64,000 bases of DNA from G965222505 sp965222505 (GCA_965222505.1 OZ244956.1:3286001-3350000); one strand, 5' to 3'; shown: positions 16,720-25,732, counted from the first letter of the stretch. Numbers and translations: made by a program. Notes: a model not told the origin generated them from the letters alone.

Positions 16720-17340
16720 TTAGGGGCGGGGCAAGTCGTCTACCTGCTCCGGGTTGCGGTCCAGGCTGATGCCTTCTCGCTTGAAGACCACACCGATGGT
16801 ACGAAACAGGATGCGGAGGTCAAGTCCTGGAGAATAGGTGGCGATGTACTCCAGGTCGTAGGCGATCCGCTGTGACCATGGCAGTAGATTCCGACCGTTG
16901 ACCTGGGCCAGTCCGGTAATGCCGGGTTTCATGGCAAAGCGTCCCATTTGGGCAGGCGAGTAGCGAGGCAGATGGGTAGGTAATACCGGGCGCGGCCCGA
17001 TGAATGACATTTCGCCCCGGATAATATTGATCAACTGAGGCAATTCGTCCAGGCTTCCCAGCCGCAGTACACGCCCGACGGGGGTCACCCGGTTGTGGGC
17101 TTCGGGTACCCGTCCGTCCACCAGGAGGGTGTCGGCCTGAGGGACCATCGTTCTGAACTTCCAAATCAAAAAGGGTTTTCCCTGCAGGCCTACCCGTTGT
17201 TGGCGAAAGAAAACGGTTCCCCCGTCCTGCATCTTGATCAACAACCCGATGACCAAAAAGACCGGGAGCAGAAGCACAAGCAGGATCAGCGCCAGCAGGC
17301 GATCCAGGGTATATTTGAGTGGTACAAACCGGGAGGGCAT
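16720..17340 (-). CDS. Initiating sugar-phosphate (polyprenyl-phosphate) transferase
   Basis: 206-residue monotopic phosphoglycosyl transferase of the PglC/WcaJ catalytic-domain size. One re-entrant hydrophobic helix (LLALILLVLLLPVFLVIGLL, about 14-33) precedes the core: VFFRQQRVGLQGKPFLIWKF, the catalytic Asp-Glu in LGSLDELPQLINIIRGEMS, FIGPRPVLP, and KPGITGLAQVNGRN. It transfers a sugar 1-phosphate to undecaprenyl phosphate and so starts the repeat unit. It lacks the N-terminal membrane domain of the large WbaP/WcaJ type. It is the first gene of the leftward operon, with an AAGGAAGG-type ribosome site just before ATG. Confidence 0.94.
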   Translation of the reverse strand: MPSRFVPLKYTLDRLLALILLVLLLPVFLVIGLLIKMQDGGTVFFRQQRVGLQGKPFLIWKFRTMVPQADTLLVDGRVPEAHNRVTPVGRVLRLGSLDELPQLINIIRGEMSFIGPRPVLPTHLPRYSPAQMGRFAMKPGITGLAQVNGRNLLPWSQRIAYDLEYIATYSPGLDLRILFRTIGVVFKREGISLDRNPEQVDDLPRP

Positions 17341-17715
17341 CCCTTCCTTGGGGGCTAAAGCGATGGTTGAGCAAATATTGGACAGAAGATACGCTCCTTT
17401 TGGTCAGAATATATGTTACACATCAGGAAAACCATTCCCTATAGATCAAAATCCTGCCTTGTTGCGTATAAGGGCCTGCGCGAAGCGAAGGCAACGCTTC
17501 TTGGTAGTTATTTCATTTACAGTTTTTGCTTTTAAGGCATCGCAGGGAGATATTAGCGAGATTTCTGCGAGACGCCGGCATAAACGTATTGTACAATCCC
17601 AACCACTGGGCAGGGTTGCCCCTGCAAACGGCGCAAAATGGAAGCGTACCACAGGTCTTATTCACAAGCCTGTGTCTAAACCTCGAAACCTTCTAACCGC
17701 CCCTTTCAAAGAGAT
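17341..17715. promoter_or_regulatory. Divergent promoter region of the exopolysaccharide cluster
   Basis: About 375 bp separate the start codons of the leftward and rightward operons, so both promoters should lie here. The stretch is AT-rich near 17340-17460 and has GAAGCG/CGCTTC arms near 17480-17500. I could not assign promoter boxes with confidence and saw no ops/JUMPstart element (GGCGGTAG). AAAGAG just before ATG 17716 is the likely ribosome site of the kinase gene. No ORF is convincing. Confidence 0.5.
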
Positions 17716-20148
17716 ATGCGCTTGTCTGGAAACACAAACGGGACTTACCCCCGCGCTTATACGCCCCCGTCGAACAATGGCGTGGATTCCGGAAAAAATG
17801 AATTTGTCAATGAGGACAATACCAGCACGGACTTTTCGCTGCGTGAGTTCCTCGACATCATGCTGAAGGGAAAGTGGTCGATTATTTCGAGCTTTTCCAT
17901 TGTGTTCATCGCCGTTGCGGTGTACACCTTCATGCAGGATCCGGAGTATCAAGCCCACAGTACCTTGATGGTCGATACCAAAAACACACCAAAGACGATG
18001 GAGGATTTGGTGATGGGGACGGCCAGCCGCAACGTGTACAACGAGGTAGAAGTACTCAAATCCCGGATGCTGGCCGAGCGGGTGGCCCAACGGATGATTG
18101 ATCAATACGAGGCTACCGGTGAAGCATTTTCGGTGCTGGGGAACGTCGCCGAAAATCCGCCTACGCTTCGGAGCGTTTCTGAACGGTTGATGGGGCGCTT
18201 CAGCGATGTACGTCCGGTCAGTAAGGACGTGGACATGATCCGGGTGACTTCCACCAGTACGGATCCGCAGGAGGCGATGGTTATTGCCAACCTGTACGCA
18301 GACGAATACATCGCCAACAACAAGCAGAAAAGCCGGGTGCAGATGCAGGAGTCGAAAGAGTTCTTGCAGGAACGGGCTGATGAACTGCAAACGGACATCA
18401 CCGAGATTGAAGACCAGATTGAGACCATTCAGGGCGGCGGCGGGGTTTCGCTTCAGGCGGAAGCCTCCCAGCTTCTTCGGCAAATCGGGGACTTGGAAGC
18501 CAAGCGGGATGAAGCCTCTGTTCAACTCGAAGCCAACAAAGCTGTACTGGTTGGGCTTCGGGAACGGCTTCAGCAGGCTGAGCCGGGTTTGGTCAAACGT
18601 ATGACCTCGGGTGTGGAAGGTCGTATTGCCAATCTACAAGAGAAGATCTTCCGGGTCGATAGTGAGATCGAAGATTTCTATGCCAAGGCACCGAGCTTGC
18701 GGAATGATCCCTCCAGCAACCCCACCCTGGTCGAAAAACTGGCGCAACGGACTGAGTATCAGAAGCAACTCGATACTTTGGCAAATCAGCTAACCTCGGA
18801 AGTGGCCAGCGCGGGTGGGATTGACCCTACCGCAGACGGCAACTTGAATCCGCTGGTGTACTTGTCCCAACTCCGCACCCAGATTGCCGAAAAGGAAATC
18901 GAGGTTAAGGCCAATACTTCGGCCTTGAATGCCTACGACCGCCGTCTGGGGCAGTACCGTGCCTTGCTCGGCCGCATTCCGGCCAACACCATTGCTCAGG
19001 CCCGGCAAGAACGCCAACTCGAAGCACGTGACCAGATGTACGGCATTCTGACGGAGAACCTGCTCCAGACGACCATCGCCGAAAAATCCGAAATTGGCTA
19101 TGCCAACATCGTCGACCGTGCGGTAGATCCTAAATCACCCGTTCGGCCCAACGTTGCCCTGAACCTGATTCTGGGCTCCCTCTTTGGTCTCGTGCTCGGC
19201 ATGTGTCTGGTGTTCCTGCGTAACGCCATGGACAACCGCATCCGCAAGCCGGAAGACATTCGCAAGATCGGTGTCACCGTCCTGGGTGTGGTGCCGGACA
19301 TGATGAAAGTCGTGAAAGACGACTTCGATGGCCGCGAGCGTATCACCGGCGATGGACGTTCCTACAGCACGAGCCTCATCGCGCTGCTCAACCCACTTTC
19401 GCCCATCTCTGAGACCTACCGCCGCCTCCGGACGAACATCCAGTTCAGCCGACTCGACCGCGACGTGCAGGTCATCATGGTGACCAGCTCCGGCCCTGGG
19501 GAAGGGAAAACGGTAACCGCCTCCAACCTGGCCATCACGATGGCGCAAGCGGGCCGACCCACCCTCTACATTGATGCCGACTTGCGGCGTCCGACGGGTC
19601 ACAAAATGCTCGGCTTGCCGCGCGAACCCGGTCTGGTAGAATTGCTCTTTGAAAAATACCCCTTTGACCTTGAAGCTTTCGCTACGGGCATTGACGACCT
19701 CTACGCCATTCCGGCCGGGAGTTCGGTGCCCAACCCTGCGGAACTGATGGGGTCCAAGAAGATGAAGGATATGGTCAACCGCCTGCGCGAGGAGTTTGAT
19801 TACATCATCATCGATACGCCACCCGTGTTGGCTGTAACCGATGCCGTGTTGCTGTCTACTGAATGTGATGCCTCGGTTGTTGTGATCTCGGCCAACGAGA
19901 CGGACTTCCACTCGCTACAACGTACCGTCGAAGCCCTCCGGGCCGTCGATGCATCACTAGCTGGTACCGTCCTCAACCGGTTCAACGTCAAGCGGGCCTA
20001 CGGTTACTACGGCTACCGCTACAGCTACGGCTATGGCTACGGCTACGGCTATGGCAAATACGGTTACGATTACTACGGGGATTCGGGGCGCGCACCCAAG
20101 AAGGAGGAAACCGGAATCTTGAAGCGATTCTCGAAGTCAAAATCCTGA
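17716..20148 (+). CDS. Wzz-like chain-length regulator fused to BY-kinase
   Basis: 810-residue inner-membrane protein that controls polysaccharide chain length. The Wzz domain (about residues 40-120) follows one membrane helix (about 54-73). A long periplasmic coiled coil (about 215-345) leads to a second helix (about 477-500). The cytosolic BY-kinase has Walker A SSGPGEGKTVTASNLA (about 590-605), Walker A' LYIDADLRRP and Walker B YIIIDTPPV. The YRRLRTNIQF motif before Walker A is the usual kinase-oligomer EX2RX2R-like region. The tail (19999-20076) is extreme, with 14 Tyr in 26 residues mostly as Tyr-Gly repeats, the expected autophosphorylation cluster. It opens the rightward operon. Confidence 0.95.
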   Translation: MRLSGNTNGTYPRAYTPPSNNGVDSGKNEFVNEDNTSTDFSLREFLDIMLKGKWSIISSFSIVFIAVAVYTFMQDPEYQAHSTLMVDTKNTPKTMEDLVMGTASRNVYNEVEVLKSRMLAERVAQRMIDQYEATGEAFSVLGNVAENPPTLRSVSERLMGRFSDVRPVSKDVDMIRVTSTSTDPQEAMVIANLYADEYIANNKQKSRVQMQESKEFLQERADELQTDITEIEDQIETIQGGGGVSLQAEASQLLRQIGDLEAKRDEASVQLEANKAVLVGLRERLQQAEPGLVKRMTSGVEGRIANLQEKIFRVDSEIEDFYAKAPSLRNDPSSNPTLVEKLAQRTEYQKQLDTLANQLTSEVASAGGIDPTADGNLNPLVYLSQLRTQIAEKEIEVKANTSALNAYDRRLGQYRALLGRIPANTIAQARQERQLEARDQMYGILTENLLQTTIAEKSEIGYANIVDRAVDPKSPVRPNVALNLILGSLFGLVLGMCLVFLRNAMDNRIRKPEDIRKIGVTVLGVVPDMMKVVKDDFDGRERITGDGRSYSTSLIALLNPLSPISETYRRLRTNIQFSRLDRDVQVIMVTSSGPGEGKTVTASNLAITMAQAGRPTLYIDADLRRPTGHKMLGLPREPGLVELLFEKYPFDLEAFATGIDDLYAIPAGSSVPNPAELMGSKKMKDMVNRLREEFDYIIIDTPPVLAVTDAVLLSTECDASVVVISANETDFHSLQRTVEALRAVDASLAGTVLNRFNVKRAYGYYGYRYSYGYGYGYGYGKYGYDYYGDSGRAPKKEETGILKRFSKSKS

Positions 20149-20171
20149 CGTACGGTTCCCCGCTCACGTGT

Positions 20172-20222
20172 CAACAGCCAACCTGAAATGCCTGCTTACG
20201 CAACAGTTCAGGTTGGCTGTTG
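20172..20222. terminator. 16-bp perfect inverted repeat after the BY-kinase gene
   Basis: CAACAGCCAACCTGAA (20172-20187) and TTCAGGTTGGCTGTTG (20207-20222) are exact complements with a 19-nt loop, 23 nt after the kinase stop. The following bases are T/G-rich rather than a clean T run. It may be a partial terminator or a processing hairpin that lowers expression of the downstream genes relative to the kinase. Confidence 0.6.
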
Positions 20223-20279
20223 TTGGTCTGTTACGTTAGACCTTTAACCATTCACCTTGCTTTTACTTTAACAATCACT

Positions 20280-20795
20280 ATGTACAGACTTCTTTGTTTG
20301 TTGGCTTTTCTGCTGGGGTTGCACAGCTCGGCAGATGCCCAGAGCCGGAACCCCATTACCGGTGAAACAGATATGGACCGTAGCCGGATGGGGCAGGCTG
20401 CCTTCTATCGGTATGTTGAATCGGGCGATGTTGTTGTTGACGTCAATGTATGGGGTACCGTACGTTTCCCAGGGCATTATGAATTGCTTCAGGGTGCCAC
20501 CCTCAAGGAGGCCATTTCCCTGGCGGGTGGCCCATCAGATAACACCTTTGACCCCACCCGTGTTGACCGTGAGACAACCGTACAATTGGTACGCAACACC
20601 CTTCAGGGCCAGGAAACAATCGTCAATGCCGAACTCTCTCAGGTGACGGACCTGGGGGGTATCACGCTCCAGGCCGGGGACGTGATCTTCATTCGAACGG
20701 TCGATAGGCAAAAGTTTAACTTGCGAAACTTTGGTATCCCACTGGCCGGGCTTGCCCTGACGGTGGTCAACATTATGATTACACTGTCGCGATAA
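20280..20795 (+). CDS. SLBB-domain polysaccharide-export protein with C-terminal anchor
   Basis: 171-residue exported protein. The signal peptide is MYRLLCLLAFLLGLHSSADAQ. One SLBB-type beta-grasp domain follows (DVVVDVNVWGTVRFPGHYEL... TLKEAISLAGG... LQAGDVIFI, about residues 60-145), as in Wza/GumB export proteins. The C-terminus is a single hydrophobic segment (IPLAGLALTVVNIMITL). The Wza outer-membrane helix and the repeated SLBB domains are absent, so it is much shorter than Wza (about 380 residues). It may act as a periplasmic adaptor between the Wzz kinase and an export channel encoded elsewhere. ATG 20280 is chosen because a clean signal peptide starts there; the frame upstream overlaps the hairpin. 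Confidence 0.8.
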   Translation: MYRLLCLLAFLLGLHSSADAQSRNPITGETDMDRSRMGQAAFYRYVESGDVVVDVNVWGTVRFPGHYELLQGATLKEAISLAGGPSDNTFDPTRVDRETTVQLVRNTLQGQETIVNAELSQVTDLGGITLQAGDVIFIRTVDRQKFNLRNFGIPLAGLALTVVNIMITLSR

Positions 20796-20820
20796 TTCGG
20801 GGCAGTAAACAGGATCTACC

Positions 20821-22191
20821 ATGAAGATTGCCATCGTAGGCGCAGGGTATGTAGGGTTGGTATCAGGGACGTGCTTTGCCGAGATGGGCAATGACGTAAC
20901 CTGTGTCGATATCAATGCGGGCCGCGTGGCCCGCCTTCGTGCAGGTGAATTGCCCATCTATGAACCCGGGTTGCGCGTCTTCTTCGACCGCAACCTGCGT
21001 GAGAAACGCCTGAGCTTTACCACTGATCTGGCCGAAGCCGTTCGGAAAAGTGCCATCATTTTTCTGGCATTGCCTACTCCACCGGGCGAAGATGGCTCTG
21101 CCGACCTCTCCTACGTGCTCGGCGTAGCGCATGAGATGGCTTCCCTGATTGACAGCTACAAGGTTGTCGTCAACAAAAGTACCGTTCCGGTTGGTACGGC
21201 AGACCAAGTGCGGGTAGCCCTCGAAACCAACGGTCTGATTGCCGGCAAACATTTTGATGTGGTCTCCAATCCCGAGTTCTTGCGGGAAGGCGTGGCCGTG
21301 GAAGACTTTATGAAGCCGGAACGCGTCGTGATCGGCAGTTCCAGTGAACGCGCTACAGAACTCATGCAGCGGCTCTACAAGCCCTTCGTCCGGAATGGCA
21401 ACCCCATTCTGGTCATGGACGAGTACTCTGCCGAGATGACCAAGTATGCGGCCAATGCTTTCCTGGCTACCAAGATCACGTTTATGAATGAGGTGGCCAA
21501 CCTCTGTGAACGTGTCGGCGCCAACGTGGATCACGTACGACGCGGCGTGGGGACCGATACCCGAATCGGCAACAAATTCCTGTATCCCGGCATCGGATTT
21601 GGAGGGAGTTGTTTTCCCAAAGATGTACAGGCCCTGTACCGCACGGCCCGGCAAAATGCCTATGATTTCAAGATTCTGGATGCCGTACTTTCGGTCAATG
21701 ATGACCAGCGCCGCATCCTGATGCCCCGTATCCTGAACTACTTCAACGGCACCCTTGCCGGTCGGCATGTTGCAGTCTGGGGATTGGCCTTTAAGCCCAA
21801 CACCGACGATGTGCGTGAAGCGCCGTCTCATGTGGTCATTGATGAACTTCTCAATGCCGGTGGGGCCGTAACCGCCTTTGATCCAGAGGCCATGAATACC
21901 ACCCGGGCCGTGTTGGGAGATCGCATTCGCTATGCGCCCGACGACTATGCCTGTTTGCAAGGTGCTGATGCGCTGGTCATTTGTACGGAATGGCATGAGT
22001 TTCGGCGGCCTGATTTTGAGCGCATGAAGCAATACTTGAAACAGCCGGTCATTTTCGACGGGCGGAACCTCTATGATCCGCAAGAAATGGCCCTGCAAGG
22101 ATTCGACTATTACAGCATCGGTCGTCCGCATTATGCGCCCCTTCCGGTAACGTATACCCCGGTTTCGGCGGCAGAGGTCTCAAAAAACTGA
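20821..22191 (+). CDS. ugd: UDP-glucose 6-dehydrogenase
   Basis: 456-residue cytosolic enzyme that oxidises UDP-glucose to UDP-glucuronate with two NAD+. The NAD motif is MKIAIVGAGYVGLVSG. Next come the conserved NKSTVPVGT and NPEFLREGVAVEDFMKPERV, and the catalytic cysteine is in GIGFGGSCFPKDV (Cys264). The C-terminal UDP-binding domain has WGLAFKPNTDDVREAPS. Length is normal for the family. It lies 25 bp after the SLBB gene in the rightward operon and predicts a glucuronic-acid-containing polymer. All key residues seen are present. Confidence 0.97.
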   Translation: MKIAIVGAGYVGLVSGTCFAEMGNDVTCVDINAGRVARLRAGELPIYEPGLRVFFDRNLREKRLSFTTDLAEAVRKSAIIFLALPTPPGEDGSADLSYVLGVAHEMASLIDSYKVVVNKSTVPVGTADQVRVALETNGLIAGKHFDVVSNPEFLREGVAVEDFMKPERVVIGSSSERATELMQRLYKPFVRNGNPILVMDEYSAEMTKYAANAFLATKITFMNEVANLCERVGANVDHVRRGVGTDTRIGNKFLYPGIGFGGSCFPKDVQALYRTARQNAYDFKILDAVLSVNDDQRRILMPRILNYFNGTLAGRHVAVWGLAFKPNTDDVREAPSHVVIDELLNAGGAVTAFDPEAMNTTRAVLGDRIRYAPDDYACLQGADALVICTEWHEFRRPDFERMKQYLKQPVIFDGRNLYDPQEMALQGFDYYSIGRPHYAPLPVTYTPVSAAEVSKN

Positions 22192-22232
22192 GGCGCTGCC
22201 ACGCTATTGATTGATCAGCAGCCCAAAAAATT

Positions 22233-23987
22233 ATGAAAGCGCAGCAGGCCGTTTCGGCAGAAGTCCTCCGTGCAGAGCGGGTCGCTTCCATTTCCGTTCG
22301 CCCGGACCAGTCTGTGCGGGACGTGATGCGTACCATTGACGAGGCGCCGCAACATGACGCGCCGGTCGGCATTGCCCTGGTCGTCGATGCCGATCATCGC
22401 CTGGTTGGCGTGGTCACAGATGGCGATATCCGGAATGCCCTCACCCACGGGCACACGCTGATATCCACAGCGGAAGAGGTCATGACGCGGAACCCGATCA
22501 CGGTGCCCGCCGGCTTATCGGTAGACGCTACGTTGCAAGAGATGAAGGAGCGCGTTCGGCGCAGTGCGCACATCCGGGACAACAAGGTTAAATACCTTAT
22601 CCTCACCAATGACCATGGCAGCGCGGTCGATATCATCGACACCCAGTCCCTGCTGGTTCAGGGAGATGTCACCAACCTGACCGTCGGCGTGCTGGGATTG
22701 GGTTTTGTGGGTCTGACGCTGGCCGTTTCGCTTTCCGATGTAGGCTATATGGTGCATGGCATCGACATCAATACCCGTATCGCCGAAGGGGTCGAGAAGG
22801 GGCAGCCACACTTTCATGAAGTTGGGTTGGACCCCCTATTGAAAAATCACTTGGCCAAAGGCAATTTTCGAGTGCATACCGAAGTGCCCACCGGTATCAA
22901 CGTGTTTATCGTTGCGGTCGGGACGCCTATCGGGCCGGAAGGACGCCCCAAGCTGGAGAGTGTAGAGGCTGCGGCACGAAGTGTGGGGATGCGTTTGCAA
23001 CGGGGCAATCTGGTCCTGCTTCGTTCCACCGTGCCGGTCGGTACGACTCGAAACATCGTGCTACCGATTCTGGAAGAAGCCTCAGGTCTGGTTTGTGGGC
23101 GAGATTTTCATCTGGCCTTTGCACCGGAGCGCACCGTGGAAGGGGCGGCTCTGGATGAACTGCGTACCCTGCCCCAGATCGTCGGTGGCCTGACCTCGCG
23201 CTGTAAGGAAGTGACTTCGCGGTTTTTCGGTCAACTGGCCCCCAATATCGTGCGCGTGGCCAGCCTGGAAGCTGCCGAGATGGCCAAGCTGATTAATAAT
23301 TCGTTTCGGGACCTGTCGTTTGCCTTCGCCAATGAGTTTGCCATTATCTGCGACCACTGGAATATTGATGCCGTCAATGTGATCCAGGCGGCCAATATGG
23401 GCTATCCCCGTAACCGGATTCCCTTGCCCAGCCCCGGCGTTGGCGGGTTTTGCCTGACGAAAGACCCCATCATTTATGCCTGGGCCGGGCGCGACAAAGG
23501 CTATGAGCCGCGCTTGCCTATCGATGGCCGCCACATCAACCAGTACATCGTTGAGCGCGTTGCGGACAAGGTCGTTCGCTTTTTCAAACGGTTGGCCCAG
23601 CCCACGGAAGGCCGCAAGGTTTTCATCGTCGGGTTTGCCTTCAAGGGGCGCCCCGAAACCTCAGACATCCGGCACTCCACCACACTGGACCTGCTGCCCA
23701 TGCTTCAGGAGGCTGGTTTTGACCTTTACGGTTATGATCCCGTCGTGCCTGCTAAAGACATCATCACCCAGGACGTGACGTGGCAAGCCCTCGAAGACGG
23801 CTTTGCCGAGGCAGATGCCGTGCTGATCATGAACAACCATGCTTCGTACACTAAACTGGACCTGTACGATTTGCTGGAACGCATGAACCGGCCGAGTCTG
23901 TTTTTCGATGGATGGCACCTGTTTGGTCGGAACGAAGTAGAGCAAATCGAAGGCATCGCGTATGAAGGACTCAGCGGTGCGTTATAA
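22233..23987 (+). CDS. CBS-domain / nucleotide-sugar dehydrogenase fusion (WecC-like)
   Basis: 584-residue protein. Residues about 15-145 form a CBS pair (ISVRPDQSVRDVMRTID... LVGVVTDGDIRNAL... VMTRNPITVPAG). The remainder is a UDP-GlcNAc/ManNAc-type 6-dehydrogenase: NAD motif VGVLGLGFVGLTLAVSL, LLRSTVPVGTT, FAPERTVEGAALDELRTLPQ and the catalytic Cys407 in GVGGFCLTKDP, then FIVGFAFKGRPETSDIRHS. The family form without CBS is about 420-440 residues, so the N-terminal domain is an addition that could sense adenine nucleotides. It would supply a uronic amino-sugar. It starts 41 bp after ugd and overlaps the HAD gene by 26 bp. Confidence 0.9.
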   Translation: MKAQQAVSAEVLRAERVASISVRPDQSVRDVMRTIDEAPQHDAPVGIALVVDADHRLVGVVTDGDIRNALTHGHTLISTAEEVMTRNPITVPAGLSVDATLQEMKERVRRSAHIRDNKVKYLILTNDHGSAVDIIDTQSLLVQGDVTNLTVGVLGLGFVGLTLAVSLSDVGYMVHGIDINTRIAEGVEKGQPHFHEVGLDPLLKNHLAKGNFRVHTEVPTGINVFIVAVGTPIGPEGRPKLESVEAAARSVGMRLQRGNLVLLRSTVPVGTTRNIVLPILEEASGLVCGRDFHLAFAPERTVEGAALDELRTLPQIVGGLTSRCKEVTSRFFGQLAPNIVRVASLEAAEMAKLINNSFRDLSFAFANEFAIICDHWNIDAVNVIQAANMGYPRNRIPLPSPGVGGFCLTKDPIIYAWAGRDKGYEPRLPIDGRHINQYIVERVADKVVRFFKRLAQPTEGRKVFIVGFAFKGRPETSDIRHSTTLDLLPMLQEAGFDLYGYDPVVPAKDIITQDVTWQALEDGFAEADAVLIMNNHASYTKLDLYDLLERMNRPSLFFDGWHLFGRNEVEQIEGIAYEGLSGAL

Positions 23988-24633
23988 GGCGTTGCTTCTG
24001 GACTGGGACGGGACCCTCATAGAATCCTTGCTCCTCAAAATCAAAAACGCCGGTCGGCTTTTTGCCGCCATCTATGGGGTAGACCCTGCAGACGTTGAGG
24101 CTGCCTACCGTCGCCATTCCGGCATTCCCCGCCGTGCCCTCTTCGATAAAATTGCCCTGACGTGTGTAGGGCAGCCGCTTTCTGATGCCGAATTTCCTAC
24201 GCTAAGTGCGGCCTTCAGCGCAGGCAATGTGGCGCTGATCAAAAAGGAAGGGATACTCCGCAAAGATACCCTGTCTGCCCTTGCTGCCTTGCGGGATAAA
24301 GGATGCCGCCTCTTTGTATCGACCTCGGCTGTGCAGGAGGAGATGGAACCCCTGGCCGTGCATTTCGGGGTGTCCACGTTTTGCACGGAATTGCTCGGCT
24401 CCCGGCCCGGCTTTTCCAAAGGTCCGGAACATGCCGCTTACATACAGGATGCCTATCATCTATCGGCGGCAGAAGTGGCTTCCGTAGGTGATGACATCAA
24501 CGATATCAAGCTGGCGCAACGGGCAGGAATTGCTTGCTTCGGCATTACAGGTACGGAAGATCGGGCCCGGCTTGACGACGCTGGTGCTGCCTATGTGATT
24601 GACCGTCTCATGGAGGTTGCAGCATATGTCTGA
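23962..24633 (+). CDS. HAD-superfamily phosphatase of the EPS operon
   Basis: 223-residue HAD hydrolase. Motif I is LLLDWDGTLIES (nucleophile Asp), motif II FVSTSAVQ, motif III Lys in GFSKGPEH, and motif IV VGDDINDIKLAQ. A helical cap occupies about residues 25-95, as in phosphoglycolate-phosphatase-like enzymes. The natural substrate is unknown. Its place between a nucleotide-sugar dehydrogenase and a mannose-1-phosphate guanylyltransferase suggests a sugar-phosphate phosphatase. The gene begins inside the 3' end of the upstream gene (26-bp overlap) and overlaps the next start by 8 bp. Confidence 0.85.
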   Translation: MKDSAVRYKALLLDWDGTLIESLLLKIKNAGRLFAAIYGVDPADVEAAYRRHSGIPRRALFDKIALTCVGQPLSDAEFPTLSAAFSAGNVALIKKEGILRKDTLSALAALRDKGCRLFVSTSAVQEEMEPLAVHFGVSTFCTELLGSRPGFSKGPEHAAYIQDAYHLSAAEVASVGDDINDIKLAQRAGIACFGITGTEDRARLDDAGAAYVIDRLMEVAAYV

Positions 24634-25732
24634 AGATCTGGCTGATCGAATATACGTGGTCATCATGGCCGGTGGGCAGGGCACCCGCCTGTGGCCGCTG
24701 AGCCGTCCGCATAAACCAAAGCAGTTTTTACCCCTCCTGGCTGATGGTGCCTCCACATTGCAGCGCACCTGGGCACGCGCATTCCGTTTGGTGCATGACG
24801 CGCCGGAGCGTATTCTTGTGGTAGGCAATGCCAAGCATAAAGCCCTGTACAGGACGCAACTGCCGAGCCTAGTGGCCGCCAACCTGCTGCTTGAACCCGA
24901 AGGCAAAAACACAGCGCCTTGCAGCACCCTCGCTGCACTACATGTACAGCGGTACCGTCCCGATGCGGTTCTCATTACCCTCTCTGCCGATCATGAGATT
25001 CCCGAAGACGGGAAGGGCAGCACCTGGGCACGCGCCATGCGGGCGGCAGCAACGCATGCCGATACACACCGGCGCATCGTCAACATCGGCATGACGCCGC
25101 CGGAGCCCCTGGAGACCCGTTATGGCTATATGGTGTGCGGGGCAGCCTATCCGACGATCGAAGGCCAGGCGGTCTATCAGGTTAGGAATTTCGTCGAAAA
25201 ACCGGACGCGGATCGTTTACAGACACTCATGAATTTCGGGGTCTGTCTGCGAAACATGGGTATGTTTGCCTGGCGGGCTGATGTGTGGCTGGAAGCGGTG
25301 CGTATCCATCAACCGGCGCTGCATGCCACGTTCGCGGATTATGCCCCCGCCATAGGGACGCCAGGTGAGCCGGAGGCTTTACGCACGGCCTATGCGGCGT
25401 GCACGGCCCTTTCCATTGACCACGGGATTGCACAGCAGACGGATCGCTTGTCTGTGGTGCACGCAGATGTGCAACGGGTTGACGTCGGTGACTTTTCCGC
25501 TTTTTCCGACCTGTGGCCGAAGGATGCCGACGGGAATGCCGTCCGAGGGGATTATGTAGCCCTTGACAGCCGGAACAACATTGTCCATGCCGGGGGTCTT
25601 GAAATTGCGACCATCGGCTTGGAGGATATGGTTATCATCTCTGACGGCACCACCGTTCTGATTTGCCCCAAAGACCAAACGCAGGCCATCAAAGTGTTGC
25701 AGGCCCAGGCAGATTCTCGGCGTTCGGCATGA
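24626..25732 (+). CDS. manC: Mannose-1-phosphate guanylyltransferase
   Basis: 368-residue nucleotidyltransferase that makes GDP-mannose from mannose 1-phosphate and GTP. The pyrophosphorylase signature is VVIMAGGQGTRLWPLSRPHKPKQFL. It is followed by LLEPEGKNTAPCSTLAAL, ITLSADHEIPE, METRYGYMVCG-like and VEKPDADRLQT segments typical of ManC1/RfbM. It lacks the phosphomannose-isomerase domain of bifunctional ManC. ATG 24626 is chosen because GGAGG at 24612-24616 lies 9 nt upstream and the start overlaps the HAD stop; a longer frame from 24599 has no such site. Its stop overlaps the GH16 start (ATGA). Confidence 0.94.
   Translation: MSEDLADRIYVVIMAGGQGTRLWPLSRPHKPKQFLPLLADGASTLQRTWARAFRLVHDAPERILVVGNAKHKALYRTQLPSLVAANLLLEPEGKNTAPCSTLAALHVQRYRPDAVLITLSADHEIPEDGKGSTWARAMRAAATHADTHRRIVNIGMTPPEPLETRYGYMVCGAAYPTIEGQAVYQVRNFVEKPDADRLQTLMNFGVCLRNMGMFAWRADVWLEAVRIHQPALHATFADYAPAIGTPGEPEALRTAYAACTALSIDHGIAQQTDRLSVVHADVQRVDVGDFSAFSDLWPKDADGNAVRGDYVALDSRNNIVHAGGLEIATIGLEDMVIISDGTTVLICPKDQTQAIKVLQAQADSRRSA

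Noticed and set aside
17341..17715. ops/JUMPstart antiterminator element expected before EPS operons
   Set aside because: GGCGGTAG or a close form was not found on either strand.
19999..20076. TAC-GGC repeat considered as a CRISPR-like or satellite array
   Set aside because: It is in frame and encodes the Tyr-rich tail of the BY-kinase.
20863..22131. 422-codon frame opposite UDP-glucose dehydrogenase
   Set aside because: The sense strand encodes a complete enzyme with all motifs; the antisense product has no family features.
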